A stretch of DNA of 64,000 bases from Bacteroidota bacterium (GCA_018267545.1 JAFDYG010000427.1:1-64000); one strand, 5' to 3'; positions 34,251-44,202 are shown, counted from the stretch's first letter. Numbers and translations: made by a program. The notes: generated by a model from the letters alone, not told the origin.

Positions 34251-34659
34251 CGCCGTCCTTCAGCTGCGGGAAACCGATCAGCATACCGTCACCGGTTCCG
34301 ATGATCGTAATCTGTGTGCCTTTCTTGACGGTGGCCGCTTTTTGCGCGTCCTGCAGGTGGCATTGAACGCCCATGGATAGCTCACCGTCGCCCACTAGGC
34401 TGATGTACGCGTCATCGGCGATGTCTTTGTTGATGCTTTCGACGGTACCGGTGATGGCGAGCTTTTTGCCCTTGTATACATTGTCCGCGGCGACTTCGTT
34501 TTCCTGATACTTTTTATAGTACTCCTTGGCGGAGACAGCCATCGCAGCATCCTCGTCGGATTTTTTCTCGGTGGAAGACTCACTCTTGGTAGAGGATTCG
34601 CCGCAGCCGGCGAAGCAGACAGAAGCAGACGCAATCATTAGAATGGCAAGTAGTTTCAT
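34240..34659 (-). CDS. OB-fold (tRNA_anti-like) lipoprotein
   Basis: 139 residues. Lipoprotein signal MKLLAILMIASASVCFAGC, Cys at 19, then a Ser/Lys/Glu-rich linker. The C-terminal ~90 residues have SAKEYYKKYQENEVAADNVY, KKLAITGTVESINKDI and TQITIIGTGDG, the pattern of the tRNA_anti-like OB-fold family (PF12869) common in Bacteroidota envelopes. It has no known role in tRNA binding in this setting. The end overlaps the convergent small membrane gene by 11 nt. 34660-34810 holds the divergent promoters, including a CAATAAAA/TTTTATTG stem (34753-34771). Confidence 0.82.
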   Translation of the reverse strand: MKLLAILMIASASVCFAGCGESSTKSESSTEKKSDEDAAMAVSAKEYYKKYQENEVAADNVYKGKKLAITGTVESINKDIADDAYISLVGDGELSMGVQCHLQDAQKAATVKKGTQITIIGTGDGMLIGFPQLKDGVIQ

Positions 34660-34810
34660 AAATCGTTATTTAGCGTTGTAAAACGCGAATGTATATATTT
34701 CAATTACATGCATAACGATCTTTACATACCTCAAAAAAGGACATTCGTCCACCAATAAAACCTTTTTATTGATGGGACCATCGAATTTTATTAAATTAGG
34801 CCCTCCTACT

Positions 34811-37210
34811 ATGGCCAGTTATAATTACTTAGACTTATCCCCTGCTGAATTTGAAGATCTTTCGAGGGACCTCATACAAGTACGCGAGGGCATCTTTCTG
34901 GAAAGCTTTAAATCAGGAAAAGACAAAGGCATCGACTTTCGATACAAGGACGACGGCGTATACATCGTCCTCCAGGCGAAACGCTATGAACACTACCGGG
35001 ACCTGAAACAGGCGCTCGTACATAAAGAGCTGGCAAAAGCCAGGAGCTTAAAGCCTTCCCGTTATATTCTCGTGACCTCCGTCGACCTGACTGTTTCACA
35101 AAAAGAAGAGCTGCTCCTATTATTCAAAGGCCTTATGGTCAAGGAAAGCGATATCCTCGGAAAGAAGGACCTGAACAATCTGCTTGAACAGACCAAATAT
35201 GAAAATGTCAAAAAAACGCATTATAAATTATGGCTAACCAGTCTGAATCTCCTGGCCGATGCGGTCGATCAGGTAGTATACCGGAAGGAATATAATTTAG
35301 CCAGGGCCGAATGGGACACGATTCGCCAGGAAAGCAAATACTATGTCCAAAATAAGAGCTTCCTGGAAGCGCTGGACCGCATTGCAGAAAGCAGGATGGT
35401 CCTGATCACCGGCACGCCCGGCAGTGGGAAGACCACCCTTGGCTATGCACTGATAAGCTACTTCCACGCAAAGGAAGGATACGATGACCTCATCCCGATC
35501 CGGCATATCGACCAGGCCTGGCACATGCTCAAGGAGGGCAAAAAACAAATCTTCTTCTATGACGACTTCCTTGGCGATATCAATTTCAAGAAATTTCTCA
35601 ACAACGAAGATATCTATATCACGAAGTTCATCAGGAGGATTGGCGCCCTGCCGGATAAGATCCTCATACTTACCACCCGCGAGTACGTCTTCCGCCAGGC
35701 CGAGCTATTACATCCCGAGCTGAAAAAAGACTTTTACAAACTCTCCAGATGTATTGTGAGTCCCGAGACTTATTCGGAATATATCAAAGCAAAGATTTTA
35801 TACAACCACCTTTACTTTTCCGGGCTTCACTCCAATCAGATATTAACGCTCACCTCACGGACCAATTATCAAACGATAATTCGGCATCCTAACTACACCC
35901 CCCGGCTGATAGCCAGATATATAGAAGTGGCTGCCAGACACAAAGACAAGGAAGGCAGGGCTTTTTTCAACGCTTTTAAAAAATACCTGGACCATCCCCG
36001 TGAATTCTGGAAAGATATCTACGAAAAACTTTCTCCGGCTTCGCAGCTCTTCCTACTGGTCATGTTCAGCACCAACGACCCCATCTATCTCGACCATCTG
36101 AAAGAGGCCTATACAGCAGCCGTTGACAGGTATACCAGGAAGTTCAACAACCTTATCGTCACCCCCGACACGCTGGAGAGCGTACTAAAAGAGCTAAGCG
36201 ACACATTCATAACCATTGAACTGGAAGACTGGCAGGGGCACGTCCTGGAATTTCAAAACCCTTCCATCAAAGACTTTCTACTGGAGTACTTAAGAGGCAG
36301 GGAAGAGCTGATCGAGATCATTCTTGAAAGCGCCATATTTCTAAACCAGCTGGTCTATGCATTTGGAACAAGAGACGGGAGCCTCGAGGTTGACAACTTT
36401 GAAAAACCATTTGACGGACAGAGAATCACGTTGCGCGGTAAATTGTATACGATCTACAGGGACAGTTTCTTAAAAAAATTCGAAAACCTTGCATTCTGCA
36501 GCATCCAACCTTCCGCAGTTTCGGACTTGAAGACCTATCGCCATCCGGCCGAAGACCTTCTGACACTCAAACTCTCCGAATTATTACACATATTCGGCAT
36601 GCAAGACGAAATCGTCCGGTCATTTATCATCGAAAAGTTCGAAAAAATCCTCAGTGACTACAAAGAAGAAAGCGACGCCAAAATACTCAACTTAGATTCG
36701 TCTTATTACTTCCCCTATATCGTAAAAGCCGTCCGGCCTTTCGTCAAAATCGACGAAACAAAATTATTAAATGACTTCTATGACAGCATCACTTTCTCAA
36801 GTGAGTATGCCGACCTTCATACATTGGGAGAATTATACCCGGCGGCCTTCGATGCGTTGCTAAAAAAGAATATAAACAACATTAAAAAGCATATAAAACA
36901 GCTCCTCGAGAAAGACATCTACTATTTCCAGGAAAGGGGAATGGATATAGAAGTGGACCATACGAGGGACCTATACTGGCAACTCTTCGATCTCTACAAC
37001 ATACCGAAAACAAAAGCCTTCGAGAATCGTTTTAAAAATGCGCTTGACAGACCTCGGCCGTCCGAAAAAGAACAAAGAGAAGAAGAAGCGCAAATCCAAA
37101 AAGAAAGAAAAGAAATCGAGAAGACGCAAAAAGACATCGACTTACTCTTTTCTTCGCTGGAAGCCGCACTTACAAGTGACGGGGCTGCACCCGGGGATTC
37201 GAAAAATTAG
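34811..37210 (+). CDS. Mrr-like nuclease / STAND NTPase fusion, candidate antiphage protein
   Basis: 799 residues from the ATG at 34811 (MASYNYLDLSPAEFEDLSRD); an earlier in-frame ATG at 34769 is less likely. The N-terminus (about 1-130) is a restriction-endonuclease-like domain with Glu31, Asp42 in DKGIDFRY and Gln55-x-Lys57 in VLQAKRY, the PD-(D/E)xK pattern of Mrr enzymes. The NTPase follows: Walker A GTPGSGKTT (201-209), Walker B-like KKQIFFYDDF (251-253 DDF) and a sensor ILILTTREYVFRQ, consistent with the nSTAND3 group. The C-terminal half is helical and ends in a highly charged Lys/Glu coiled coil. Such proteins act in bacterial immunity by degrading DNA after sensing phage. AT-richer than its neighbours, and solitary. 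Untested. Confidence 0.82.
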   Translation: MASYNYLDLSPAEFEDLSRDLIQVREGIFLESFKSGKDKGIDFRYKDDGVYIVLQAKRYEHYRDLKQALVHKELAKARSLKPSRYILVTSVDLTVSQKEELLLLFKGLMVKESDILGKKDLNNLLEQTKYENVKKTHYKLWLTSLNLLADAVDQVVYRKEYNLARAEWDTIRQESKYYVQNKSFLEALDRIAESRMVLITGTPGSGKTTLGYALISYFHAKEGYDDLIPIRHIDQAWHMLKEGKKQIFFYDDFLGDINFKKFLNNEDIYITKFIRRIGALPDKILILTTREYVFRQAELLHPELKKDFYKLSRCIVSPETYSEYIKAKILYNHLYFSGLHSNQILTLTSRTNYQTIIRHPNYTPRLIARYIEVAARHKDKEGRAFFNAFKKYLDHPREFWKDIYEKLSPASQLFLLVMFSTNDPIYLDHLKEAYTAAVDRYTRKFNNLIVTPDTLESVLKELSDTFITIELEDWQGHVLEFQNPSIKDFLLEYLRGREELIEIILESAIFLNQLVYAFGTRDGSLEVDNFEKPFDGQRITLRGKLYTIYRDSFLKKFENLAFCSIQPSAVSDLKTYRHPAEDLLTLKLSELLHIFGMQDEIVRSFIIEKFEKILSDYKEESDAKILNLDSSYYFPYIVKAVRPFVKIDETKLLNDFYDSITFSSEYADLHTLGELYPAAFDALLKKNINNIKKHIKQLLEKDIYYFQERGMDIEVDHTRDLYWQLFDLYNIPKTKAFENRFKNALDRPRPSEKEQREEEAQIQKERKEIEKTQKDIDLLFSSLEAALTSDGAAPGDSKN

Positions 37211-37223
37211 AGGTCACCCAATA

Positions 37224-39095
37224 TCACCCCTTGCTGATCTTTATATTCCCAATATAACACCCCGTACTCCCCGCATCCTGCGTAAAGCTCTGAATCTTCA
37301 GATTCCCATATTTTATATCCGGCCGAATACTGCAATCCCCACAATCCTTGTCATTATACTTCGTCTTAAACTTCTTCGTATCCGCAAACTCCTTCTCATT
37401 CAAAAACACCTTGATCCCATCCCCCTTCTTCGTTATCCGAATATGCACCTTCCGCTTCGTACTCGTAAACACCGGCTGACTAGCCGCAAAGAACCCTCCC
37501 TGGTCATTATAAGGCATCGTCGAAGGAGAGTTCAGAAACGAGATCCGCACTTCTCCCCGGTAATTATGACCAGCGTCGAGCGCACTCTGATTCCCCGCAG
37601 TGATGTCAAGCTTAAAAGACGAATATGCCTTGTCCTTCTGCCCCCCCATTTCGAGGTCGAGGCTCGCGCCCCAGTTCTCGTCGAAGGCGCCGGTCAGCAG
37701 GTCGAACTCGATATTAAAGTCATCTGGCAGAGTCTTCACGACGGTCGACGAAATCTGGTTGGCATAGCCCAGCTTGAGCCACTTGCCGTCCACCCCGGGG
37801 ACTTTCGATACGAGACTGGCCGTACCGGCGGTCTTGTAATACCAGCCGGCGGGACGCGCGCCTTCCGATTCCTGTGAGAAGTCATCGAAGAGCAATACGC
37901 CGTCCTTGAGCGTGCCTTGCTTGGCCGAGACTTTTGCGTCGTTGTTGCCATTTGTCGCGCGGACGGCCGCCAGCCGGGCCTTCAGACCAGCTTCGTCGGA
38001 GGCGGTGTAGGGCCGACCTTTGACCTTCTCCGGGGCAAAAAAATAATCGAATATATAATCGTAATTGATATTCTGCGACATCGCGGTGAACAGCTCGTGG
38101 AGCTGATTGCCGTCTTCCCTCCTTTCGAATGGCCACGCGATAGCAACCCACTGGGGCGTGACGTCGCCCATCTTCGCCATGGTCGCGGCATCGACCTTAT
38201 AAACGGGATAGGCCTGGTTCATAGCCTTGTTATTGTCGTCGACCTGGAACATGTTGGGCGAGAAGGTGTAGATATCACCATTCTGCCAGTTGCGGACCAC
38301 CGCGGGCTTGTCGAGCGAACCCTGCGCCCTTAGCTTGTTGATATCGCTGCGGAACCGCTCGATATTGTTTTTCTTGAAATCAGCAAGAACCTCATCCTGG
38401 ACGTTTTTTTTATCCGGCCACTGGGTAGCTACTTCTTTACGTTTGTCCGCCAGGACTTTTTCGAGACCCGCTTCTGCCTTGTCGAGCAGCTCGCCCCGCG
38501 TCACCGGAATCCAGGGCAGCTTGTTAGCCGGGACAAGATAGACGACACACCAGCTGTTCATCACCGTTACAAACTTGTAGCAGTTGGGATGTATGCGGGT
38601 GTCGGTGCCTTTGCGGGCGTCGCGCGCCTGGGTATTGTCGAAGTACCCGTCAGGCTGAACGGTGAAGTAATACTCGCTTCCCGTATTGATAAAATCCATT
38701 GCCCAGGCTCCGAACAGCTGATTGACCTGGATGTTGAACTTGGTATTTTCCTCCGGGATCGGCCGGAAACGGCCGTCTGGCTCCGTCCATCGTTTGTCAT
38801 GGCTTACGTTCCAAACGAGGAAGTTGACGCCATAACCCATTTTTCCGATATACCGGCTCCATGTGCCTAAGCCACCGACCGGCGTATAGCTGGTCTTCAT
38901 CCACTTGATCATGTCGTTCACGATGGCTTCTTTTTGTTTTCCGGCCGGAGTGGTTTGGGTCGGGAGGTGATCATACTTTGTGTTGCTCCACCAGCCAATC
39001 ACGCTGTCCTGGATGTCCTGGTCGCCCGTTCTTTGGGCGCGCAGGCCTGTCGTTCCTGCGATGAGAAGAAGAGAGATTATGAAATATCGTTTCAT
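37224..39095 (-). CDS. Secreted protein of unknown function with C-terminal concanavalin-like domain
   Basis: 623 residues with a signal peptide (MKRYFIISLLLIAGTTGLRAQ). The N-terminal two-thirds (about 25-390) matches no family I know; it is rich in Trp and Lys, with GVNFLVWNVSHDKRW and NCYKFVTVMNSWCVVY. The C-terminal part from about 395 looks like a LamG/concanavalin-type beta-sandwich: LFDDFSQESEGARPAGWYY, DFNIEFDLLTGAFDENW, VHIRITKKGDGIKVFLNEKE and GCYIGNIKI. Such domains bind glycans or proteins at the surface. It lies 9 nt downstream of the TPR-type secreted gene and forms one operon with it. Similar sequences would be needed to say more. Confidence 0.82.
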   Translation of the reverse strand: MKRYFIISLLLIAGTTGLRAQRTGDQDIQDSVIGWWSNTKYDHLPTQTTPAGKQKEAIVNDMIKWMKTSYTPVGGLGTWSRYIGKMGYGVNFLVWNVSHDKRWTEPDGRFRPIPEENTKFNIQVNQLFGAWAMDFINTGSEYYFTVQPDGYFDNTQARDARKGTDTRIHPNCYKFVTVMNSWCVVYLVPANKLPWIPVTRGELLDKAEAGLEKVLADKRKEVATQWPDKKNVQDEVLADFKKNNIERFRSDINKLRAQGSLDKPAVVRNWQNGDIYTFSPNMFQVDDNNKAMNQAYPVYKVDAATMAKMGDVTPQWVAIAWPFERREDGNQLHELFTAMSQNINYDYIFDYFFAPEKVKGRPYTASDEAGLKARLAAVRATNGNNDAKVSAKQGTLKDGVLLFDDFSQESEGARPAGWYYKTAGTASLVSKVPGVDGKWLKLGYANQISSTVVKTLPDDFNIEFDLLTGAFDENWGASLDLEMGGQKDKAYSSFKLDITAGNQSALDAGHNYRGEVRISFLNSPSTMPYNDQGGFFAASQPVFTSTKRKVHIRITKKGDGIKVFLNEKEFADTKKFKTKYNDKDCGDCSIRPDIKYGNLKIQSFTQDAGSTGCYIGNIKISKG

Positions 39096-39104
39096 GCTAT
39101 TGAT

Positions 39105-41198
39105 TTATTTGAATCCACCGCCGCTTCCAAAATTGAATCCACCGGACCGAGCGCCGCTGATAAGGCTAATCCGCCCTTCCAGGCCAACCGACGCCGAACC
39201 ATCGGAAACCCCATGCCCAGCCGTCTTCGAACCAGTAGTCGTAGCCTTGCCCGCATCGGAGATGATCGTAGTACCGGCGCTCACCCCGACCGAACCTTCG
39301 AAGATCACATCTTTCACTCCGGACCTATCGATCTCAAGTATCCCCGTAACATCCGCACCAACCCCGATCTCCAGCGGTCCTGCACCGCCGACCTTCGTAC
39401 CTACACCCGCCGATACCGCAACGGTGCAGCTCACGAACTGATCGGCAAAAGTTTCCATGTCCATATTCTGCTTGAGGCCCAGCTTGATGTCACCGAGGTC
39501 GAGCGTGGTGGTCATCTTGCTGCAGTCGACCTCGATCGTGCCTACCACATACTTCATCTTTGAATGATACTGGCAATTGATATCGTCGAACTCGGCGAGC
39601 TTGCCTCCGGCTTTAGCTTCCGGCTTGGGGCCGCCGCAGGTGTAGTCGGTGATAAACTTGATATTGTGGCTGTTTTTCAGCGTGAATAGCCAGGAACCTT
39701 TTATACCCGGCTTATACGACTCATACTCCTGCTCGAACATCGTAAACATGCCGAAATAGGCGATTTCGTTGTAATACACTTTGTGTACCATCAAAAAACG
39801 TTTATACCAGTCTTCCTGAAAAGAATTCACAGCTTTCACGTATTCGTCGGAAACTTTGCGATACCTCGGGCAAAAGTCTTCATTGCGCTTCCCTTCACCC
39901 GTCTGATCATTGTCCTGCTTTTTAAGCTCCTTCATCGTCTTTTCGTAGTTGAGCCTTAATTGATTCCCCGCTCCTTCAGACCATACTTTTAACTCTTGTC
40001 CGAGAGCATCGAGCTTTCTCTTCCAGGTTTCTTCGGCATCCCGCAAACCCTTTTTCCCGGCTTCGAGATGCAATGGAACGATGGACTCACGGTTCTTGAT
40101 ACGGTTTACTACATCGGTAATCGACTTATTGGCGTCTACATTATGCAGCTGCAGCGCTTTCTGAACTGCCATTCCTTTTTCAAGCTGGTTATCGAACTCC
40201 TTCCACTGCGGCTCGAGCACGACACATTCCGCGACGGACATGGGGAAGGCCGGCGGATTGAAACTCCCAAGGTTCAGCGGGTCCGCCTTTGTCGGCTTGG
40301 GGATGCGCAGATCGATAGAGCTAAGATCGAAGCCGAGCTTGGTCAGATAGGCATCTTTATCCTGCGAATAGGCGGTCTGGATGGATTTCTTTACGAGATT
40401 AGCCGCCTCTGTCTTGTTACCCTTGCTTTCCTGGATCTTCGCCTTTGTCACGTTCGCCTGCGTATGCGCGCCGAAGATCCGGATGGTACTGTCGAGGTAT
40501 TTCTCAGACGTACCAAGCTCTCCTAAACCGAACCACGCCTGCCCAAGATTATTCAGGATAGTCGCATTGCGCGGGAATCGGGAATTTAAATTATTCAGTA
40601 TCGGAATCGCCAGCTGCTCCGCACCCATCATGGACAGCATCGCGGCATAGTTACCCAGGTTGTCGGCATTGGAAGGGTCGTCCGCGCAGGCACGGCTCAT
40701 CAGGTAAAAGGCCGTTTGGGTCCTGCCCGTCATCCAAAGCGCCGCGGCGGCATTCCCTATTTTGGCGGACGAATTACCCCCGGCTTTAAAAGAAGCATAG
40801 ACCTTGTCGCCTACCGTCCGCACAGCGGGCTGCAGCTTCGCAAAGAGCTGGGCCTGCCTGGACGTAATATAGGACCCCATGCCGCCAGAGCTTACCGGCC
40901 CCGGGATGGCCGCAATACGAGCTGCGTCCCGTTTCGGGACGATCCGGTTCTCATCATCCCAGGCTTCCTTTAGCTGGGCGTCGGTAACCCCGGATAGCTT
41001 CTGTTGCGTTTTCTTCATATCGGGCATCTTGATACCCATACTATCCATCATCCGCTTCGTCTCCGGGTCCATATTGTTTAGCTCCTTCTGCATTTCCTTC
41101 ATCATCTTGTCCATCTCTTCCTTGGTGGGAGGCTTTTCTTGCGCCAGGGCCGGAGCGGCCAGGAGCAGCAGCAGTAGATAGGTCGTTAGTCTTTTCAT
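39105..41198 (-). CDS. Secreted TPR-like protein of unknown function
   Basis: 697 residues. Signal peptide MKRLTTYLLLLLLAAPALAQ, then a Met/Lys-rich helical segment (about 21-70: MDKMMKEMQKELNNMD), TPR-like helices at about 130-260 (ALWMTGRTQTAFYLMSRA; AAMLSMMGAEQLAIPIL; NNLGQAWFGLGELGTSEKYL) and a helical middle with conserved Cys (NEDFCPRYRKVS; TDYTCGGPKPE; FDDINCQYHSK). The Gly/Ser/Val-rich C-terminal ~150 residues repeat beta-type patterns (VGTKVGGAGPLEIGVGADV; GSVGVSAGTTII). No enzyme motif. First gene of a two-gene operon, divergent from two other secreted genes. Confidence 0.85.
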   Translation of the reverse strand: MKRLTTYLLLLLLAAPALAQEKPPTKEEMDKMMKEMQKELNNMDPETKRMMDSMGIKMPDMKKTQQKLSGVTDAQLKEAWDDENRIVPKRDAARIAAIPGPVSSGGMGSYITSRQAQLFAKLQPAVRTVGDKVYASFKAGGNSSAKIGNAAAALWMTGRTQTAFYLMSRACADDPSNADNLGNYAAMLSMMGAEQLAIPILNNLNSRFPRNATILNNLGQAWFGLGELGTSEKYLDSTIRIFGAHTQANVTKAKIQESKGNKTEAANLVKKSIQTAYSQDKDAYLTKLGFDLSSIDLRIPKPTKADPLNLGSFNPPAFPMSVAECVVLEPQWKEFDNQLEKGMAVQKALQLHNVDANKSITDVVNRIKNRESIVPLHLEAGKKGLRDAEETWKRKLDALGQELKVWSEGAGNQLRLNYEKTMKELKKQDNDQTGEGKRNEDFCPRYRKVSDEYVKAVNSFQEDWYKRFLMVHKVYYNEIAYFGMFTMFEQEYESYKPGIKGSWLFTLKNSHNIKFITDYTCGGPKPEAKAGGKLAEFDDINCQYHSKMKYVVGTIEVDCSKMTTTLDLGDIKLGLKQNMDMETFADQFVSCTVAVSAGVGTKVGGAGPLEIGVGADVTGILEIDRSGVKDVIFEGSVGVSAGTTIISDAGKATTTGSKTAGHGVSDGSASVGLEGRISLISGARSGGFNFGSGGGFK

Positions 41199-41361
41199 AG
41201 GTCAAACGTACTTCGCGACAAGCTCGACGGCAATCCCCTAAAAACAGGATATTGTCTCCCGCTCGTCCCGCACACCGGCGCCTCCGAAAAAAATCCTGTT
41301 TTTCCGGGATGGTAGATGCCCGCGCCACTATGCATTTTTACGTCCTCAATCAGGACTAAAC

Positions 41362-42768
41362 ATGAAACAGCTACTTCTCTTCTCCCTTCTTTTACTAACC
41401 GCCTCCGGAGCGTCCTTCGCCCAGGCGGGCCGCATCCGCATCACCTTTGCCGGTTTCGACTGTATCAAGGAAACCGTCGACGACATGCTGGAACGCGACG
41501 GCAAAGGCGACGAAGTCTACTTCAACTTCGGCTTTACCCTGGCCAACCGGAACGGCCAAACTAAACTCACTTACGAAAAGAAAACACCAGAATACGGCGA
41601 CGCCACCCCACCCTGGACCAACCGTGTCCGCGCAGGCAGCCGCACCGACGCCTTCGGCGGCAACAAGGGCGGCCTCCGCTCCGGCGATACATACCGTTGT
41701 AATGACATCGTCGGGGAATACGACATGGCCGATGGAGATATCCTGACCATCGTCCCAACCGCCTGGGAAGTGGACCCCGTCGCGGACAACTGGAACGTTT
41801 TTGCGGCCAATATGGCCAATCTGTATCAAACGCTCAATCAAAAGATAGCTCCGATCATGATTACGTTTCACGCATTAACCGGGGATATCGGCGGACTGAT
41901 CTTCCAGTCCACAAGCCTGGGCGTTTCCAAGATTCAACGCGCGGGCGGCGACCAGGGGGCTAGCGGTAAACCCGGAACCCGTCCCATCGGGATGGACATG
42001 AACGGAGACTTCGGCCCGAAGCTACTCGTGCTCAATACGCCCAATATGTCTACGGTCACCAACAGCAACTTCGGATACGGCAAAGGAGTCGTTGCCGTCA
42101 ATTATAACGAAGAATCGATCGGGAATTATCGCGACCATGGCAATTACTCGATCTTATTAAAAGTCGAGTTCACGCCGACCAGCGGCGGCGCAGTCCCGCC
42201 ACCAGCTCCCCACGCCTCAACCCCTCCTCCCCCATCAGGCTCTACCGGGAACACAGGCTATGTACCTCCGCCTACCGGCGCCTCGGGCTACGTTCCCCCT
42301 CCCGTCAACAGCAGCAACAACACCAGGACAACCGTCCCGCCCCCGCCAGCCCCCGCGCCAGCGCCAGCCGCCTCCACAGGCAAAACCCCCGCACCCATGA
42401 CCGCCCTCAACCCCGCCATAAAAACAAACGCCATCGTCACCCGCACCTCTCCCCTAACCGCCACCCTGCCCCCCGACCTGCTCTCCTATACCTGGGTCGG
42501 CACGCGAGACGGCCAGCCCTTCGCTTTCAGATTCGCCAACAACGCGATCTGGATTCTCAAGGACCTGACCAATAACTCCACCGAAGGCGCAGGCAGCTAT
42601 AACATCAGCGGAAACGTGATGATCGCCAACTACAGCGTCGCCGGCGTCGACCAATACACGCTCACCACTACCGGCTACAACATCAACACCGGCGAGCTCT
42701 CCGGCACCTGGCAGAAAACCAACAACGCAGCACAAAAAGGAACCTGGGTCGTTAAAAAGAGACTATAA
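41362..42768 (+). CDS. Secreted protein with Pro-rich linker, unknown function
   Basis: 468 residues with a signal peptide (MKQLLLFSLLLLTASGASFAQ). The N-terminal domain (about 22-270) begins RIRITFAGFDCIKETVDDM and resembles a beta-rich domain with several Gly and Asn turns. A Pro/Ser/Thr/Ala linker (about 272-345: VPPPAPHAS, TPPPPSG, TVPPPPAPAPAPA) joins it to a C-terminal beta domain (about 370-468: YTWVGTRDGQPFAFRF; GELSGTWQKTNNA; GTWVVKKRL) like those in small binding modules. Not identified. The stop TAA and the next gene's ATG share one base (TAATG), so translation is coupled. Confidence 0.84.
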   Translation: MKQLLLFSLLLLTASGASFAQAGRIRITFAGFDCIKETVDDMLERDGKGDEVYFNFGFTLANRNGQTKLTYEKKTPEYGDATPPWTNRVRAGSRTDAFGGNKGGLRSGDTYRCNDIVGEYDMADGDILTIVPTAWEVDPVADNWNVFAANMANLYQTLNQKIAPIMITFHALTGDIGGLIFQSTSLGVSKIQRAGGDQGASGKPGTRPIGMDMNGDFGPKLLVLNTPNMSTVTNSNFGYGKGVVAVNYNEESIGNYRDHGNYSILLKVEFTPTSGGAVPPPAPHASTPPPPSGSTGNTGYVPPPTGASGYVPPPVNSSNNTRTTVPPPPAPAPAPAASTGKTPAPMTALNPAIKTNAIVTRTSPLTATLPPDLLSYTWVGTRDGQPFAFRFANNAIWILKDLTNNSTEGAGSYNISGNVMIANYSVAGVDQYTLTTTGYNINTGELSGTWQKTNNAAQKGTWVVKKRL

Positions 42769-44171
42769 TGAAACAGCTTTTTATATTCTTACTATTGTTT
42801 AGTCCGGTAATTTTATTCGCACAGAAAGAGACGTTCGACATCGTCTCTTTCTCTCCCCCCTCCGGCTGGGAAAAGAAATACAACAATACCTCCGTGGTAT
42901 ATTCGACCACCAACAAGGCCACCCGCAAGTGGTGCCAGATTGCGGTATATAAGTCCACCGCCAGCAAGGGCAGCATCGACGCCGACTTCGAAAGCGAATG
43001 GAATCAGATCGTCCGGCCACTCGGGGTCACAAGCTTCCCACAAGACGCCGTAGCACAGGACATGGGCGCATGGAAGATCAAAAGCGGTTCCGGCAATTTC
43101 CCATTCAATGGAGACAACGCAACTACCTCGCTGACGACGATCTCAGGAAATAACGTGTGCGTAAGCGTTATCGGAAATACGAATACGATGGATTTGTTTC
43201 CGAGAATCCAGGAGTTTGTAAGCTCGCTGGAACTAAGCGCGCCCCCCCAGACAGCCGACCCATCGCAGACGACAGTCAACCAAACGACCACGTCTAGCCA
43301 AACCACTACCCCCGCCCAACCACCTACCGCCATCGCCGACGGCTACAAATACACCTCCACCAACTGGCCCAACGGCTGGGTCAGCACCGTCGAGTCAGAC
43401 TGGGTGGAAGTAGCCGCAGGCGCAATAAAAGTCCTCATCCACTACCCCAAAGACGGCACCATCACCCAGCTCGACCCCGACCCCATGGTCCGCAAAGCCT
43501 GGGACATCCTCGTCGCGCCACGATACAAAAATCTGCAAAACTTCAAGGTCGTCTCCCCATCACTGGACTGGCAGCGCGCCTATCTCGGAGCCGCCAACGT
43601 AACCGACGCAACCGGCCAGCAACGCTACGTAGTCCTCTTCCGCAAGAACACCGGCTGGATGGAATACATCGCCCCCGACAAGGCCAGCTTCGTCGCCCAG
43701 TACGGCGTCGACCCCGACCAAACCCCCTCCGACGCCCCCGGGAAAATCTTCGAAAAAATGGTCGACATGGCAGGCTATAATAGATTTGCCGTAGACCCCT
43801 CCGACCTCAAAGGACGATGGGACGACCATTACGCCGCAAACACCTACTACGCAAATATGTACACCGGCATGAGCGCCGGGATGAGCACCTACAGCTCCTC
43901 GCAGTGGTTTATCTTCGGCGAAGGCGCCAGCTATGAATGGCATATCGTCGCGGCCAATACCTACGGCGGAGCCACCAACGTCGCCCAGGCAAAGTCGAAC
44001 GGCACCTTCCAATCGCTCAGCGGCTGGCAGCTGAAATTTTCCGATATGGAAGGCAAGCCCAAAACCTACGACTGTTATTTCTCGGTGACGAAAGGCTCCC
44101 GCGTACTCTGGATGAACGACGCCGTACATCCCGGTTCAGGAAACTTCACGGGGTATTCGAAAAAGCAATAA
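42768..44171 (+). CDS. Secreted two-domain protein of unknown function
   Basis: 467 residues with a signal peptide (MKQLFIFLLLFSPVILFAQ). An N-terminal domain (about 22-155) with FSPPSGWEKKYNN, TRKWCQIAVYKST and NVCVSVIGNTN looks like a small alpha/beta fold of the PsbP/DcrB size class. A Thr/Gln-rich linker (about 160-190: TTTSSQTTTPAQPP) follows, then a larger domain with WPNGWVSTVESDWVEV, SQWFIFGEGASYEWHIV and KTYDCYFSVTKGSRVLWM. None is assigned to a family. It shares one base with the gene before it (TAATG), and ends 31 nt from the convergent FG-GAP-like gene. Confidence 0.84.
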   Translation: MKQLFIFLLLFSPVILFAQKETFDIVSFSPPSGWEKKYNNTSVVYSTTNKATRKWCQIAVYKSTASKGSIDADFESEWNQIVRPLGVTSFPQDAVAQDMGAWKIKSGSGNFPFNGDNATTSLTTISGNNVCVSVIGNTNTMDLFPRIQEFVSSLELSAPPQTADPSQTTVNQTTTSSQTTTPAQPPTAIADGYKYTSTNWPNGWVSTVESDWVEVAAGAIKVLIHYPKDGTITQLDPDPMVRKAWDILVAPRYKNLQNFKVVSPSLDWQRAYLGAANVTDATGQQRYVVLFRKNTGWMEYIAPDKASFVAQYGVDPDQTPSDAPGKIFEKMVDMAGYNRFAVDPSDLKGRWDDHYAANTYYANMYTGMSAGMSTYSSSQWFIFGEGASYEWHIVAANTYGGATNVAQAKSNGTFQSLSGWQLKFSDMEGKPKTYDCYFSVTKGSRVLWMNDAVHPGSGNFTGYSKKQ

Positions 44172-44202
44172 GCAGCCGCGCCGCGAACCGCCGGCCGCCC
44201 CG

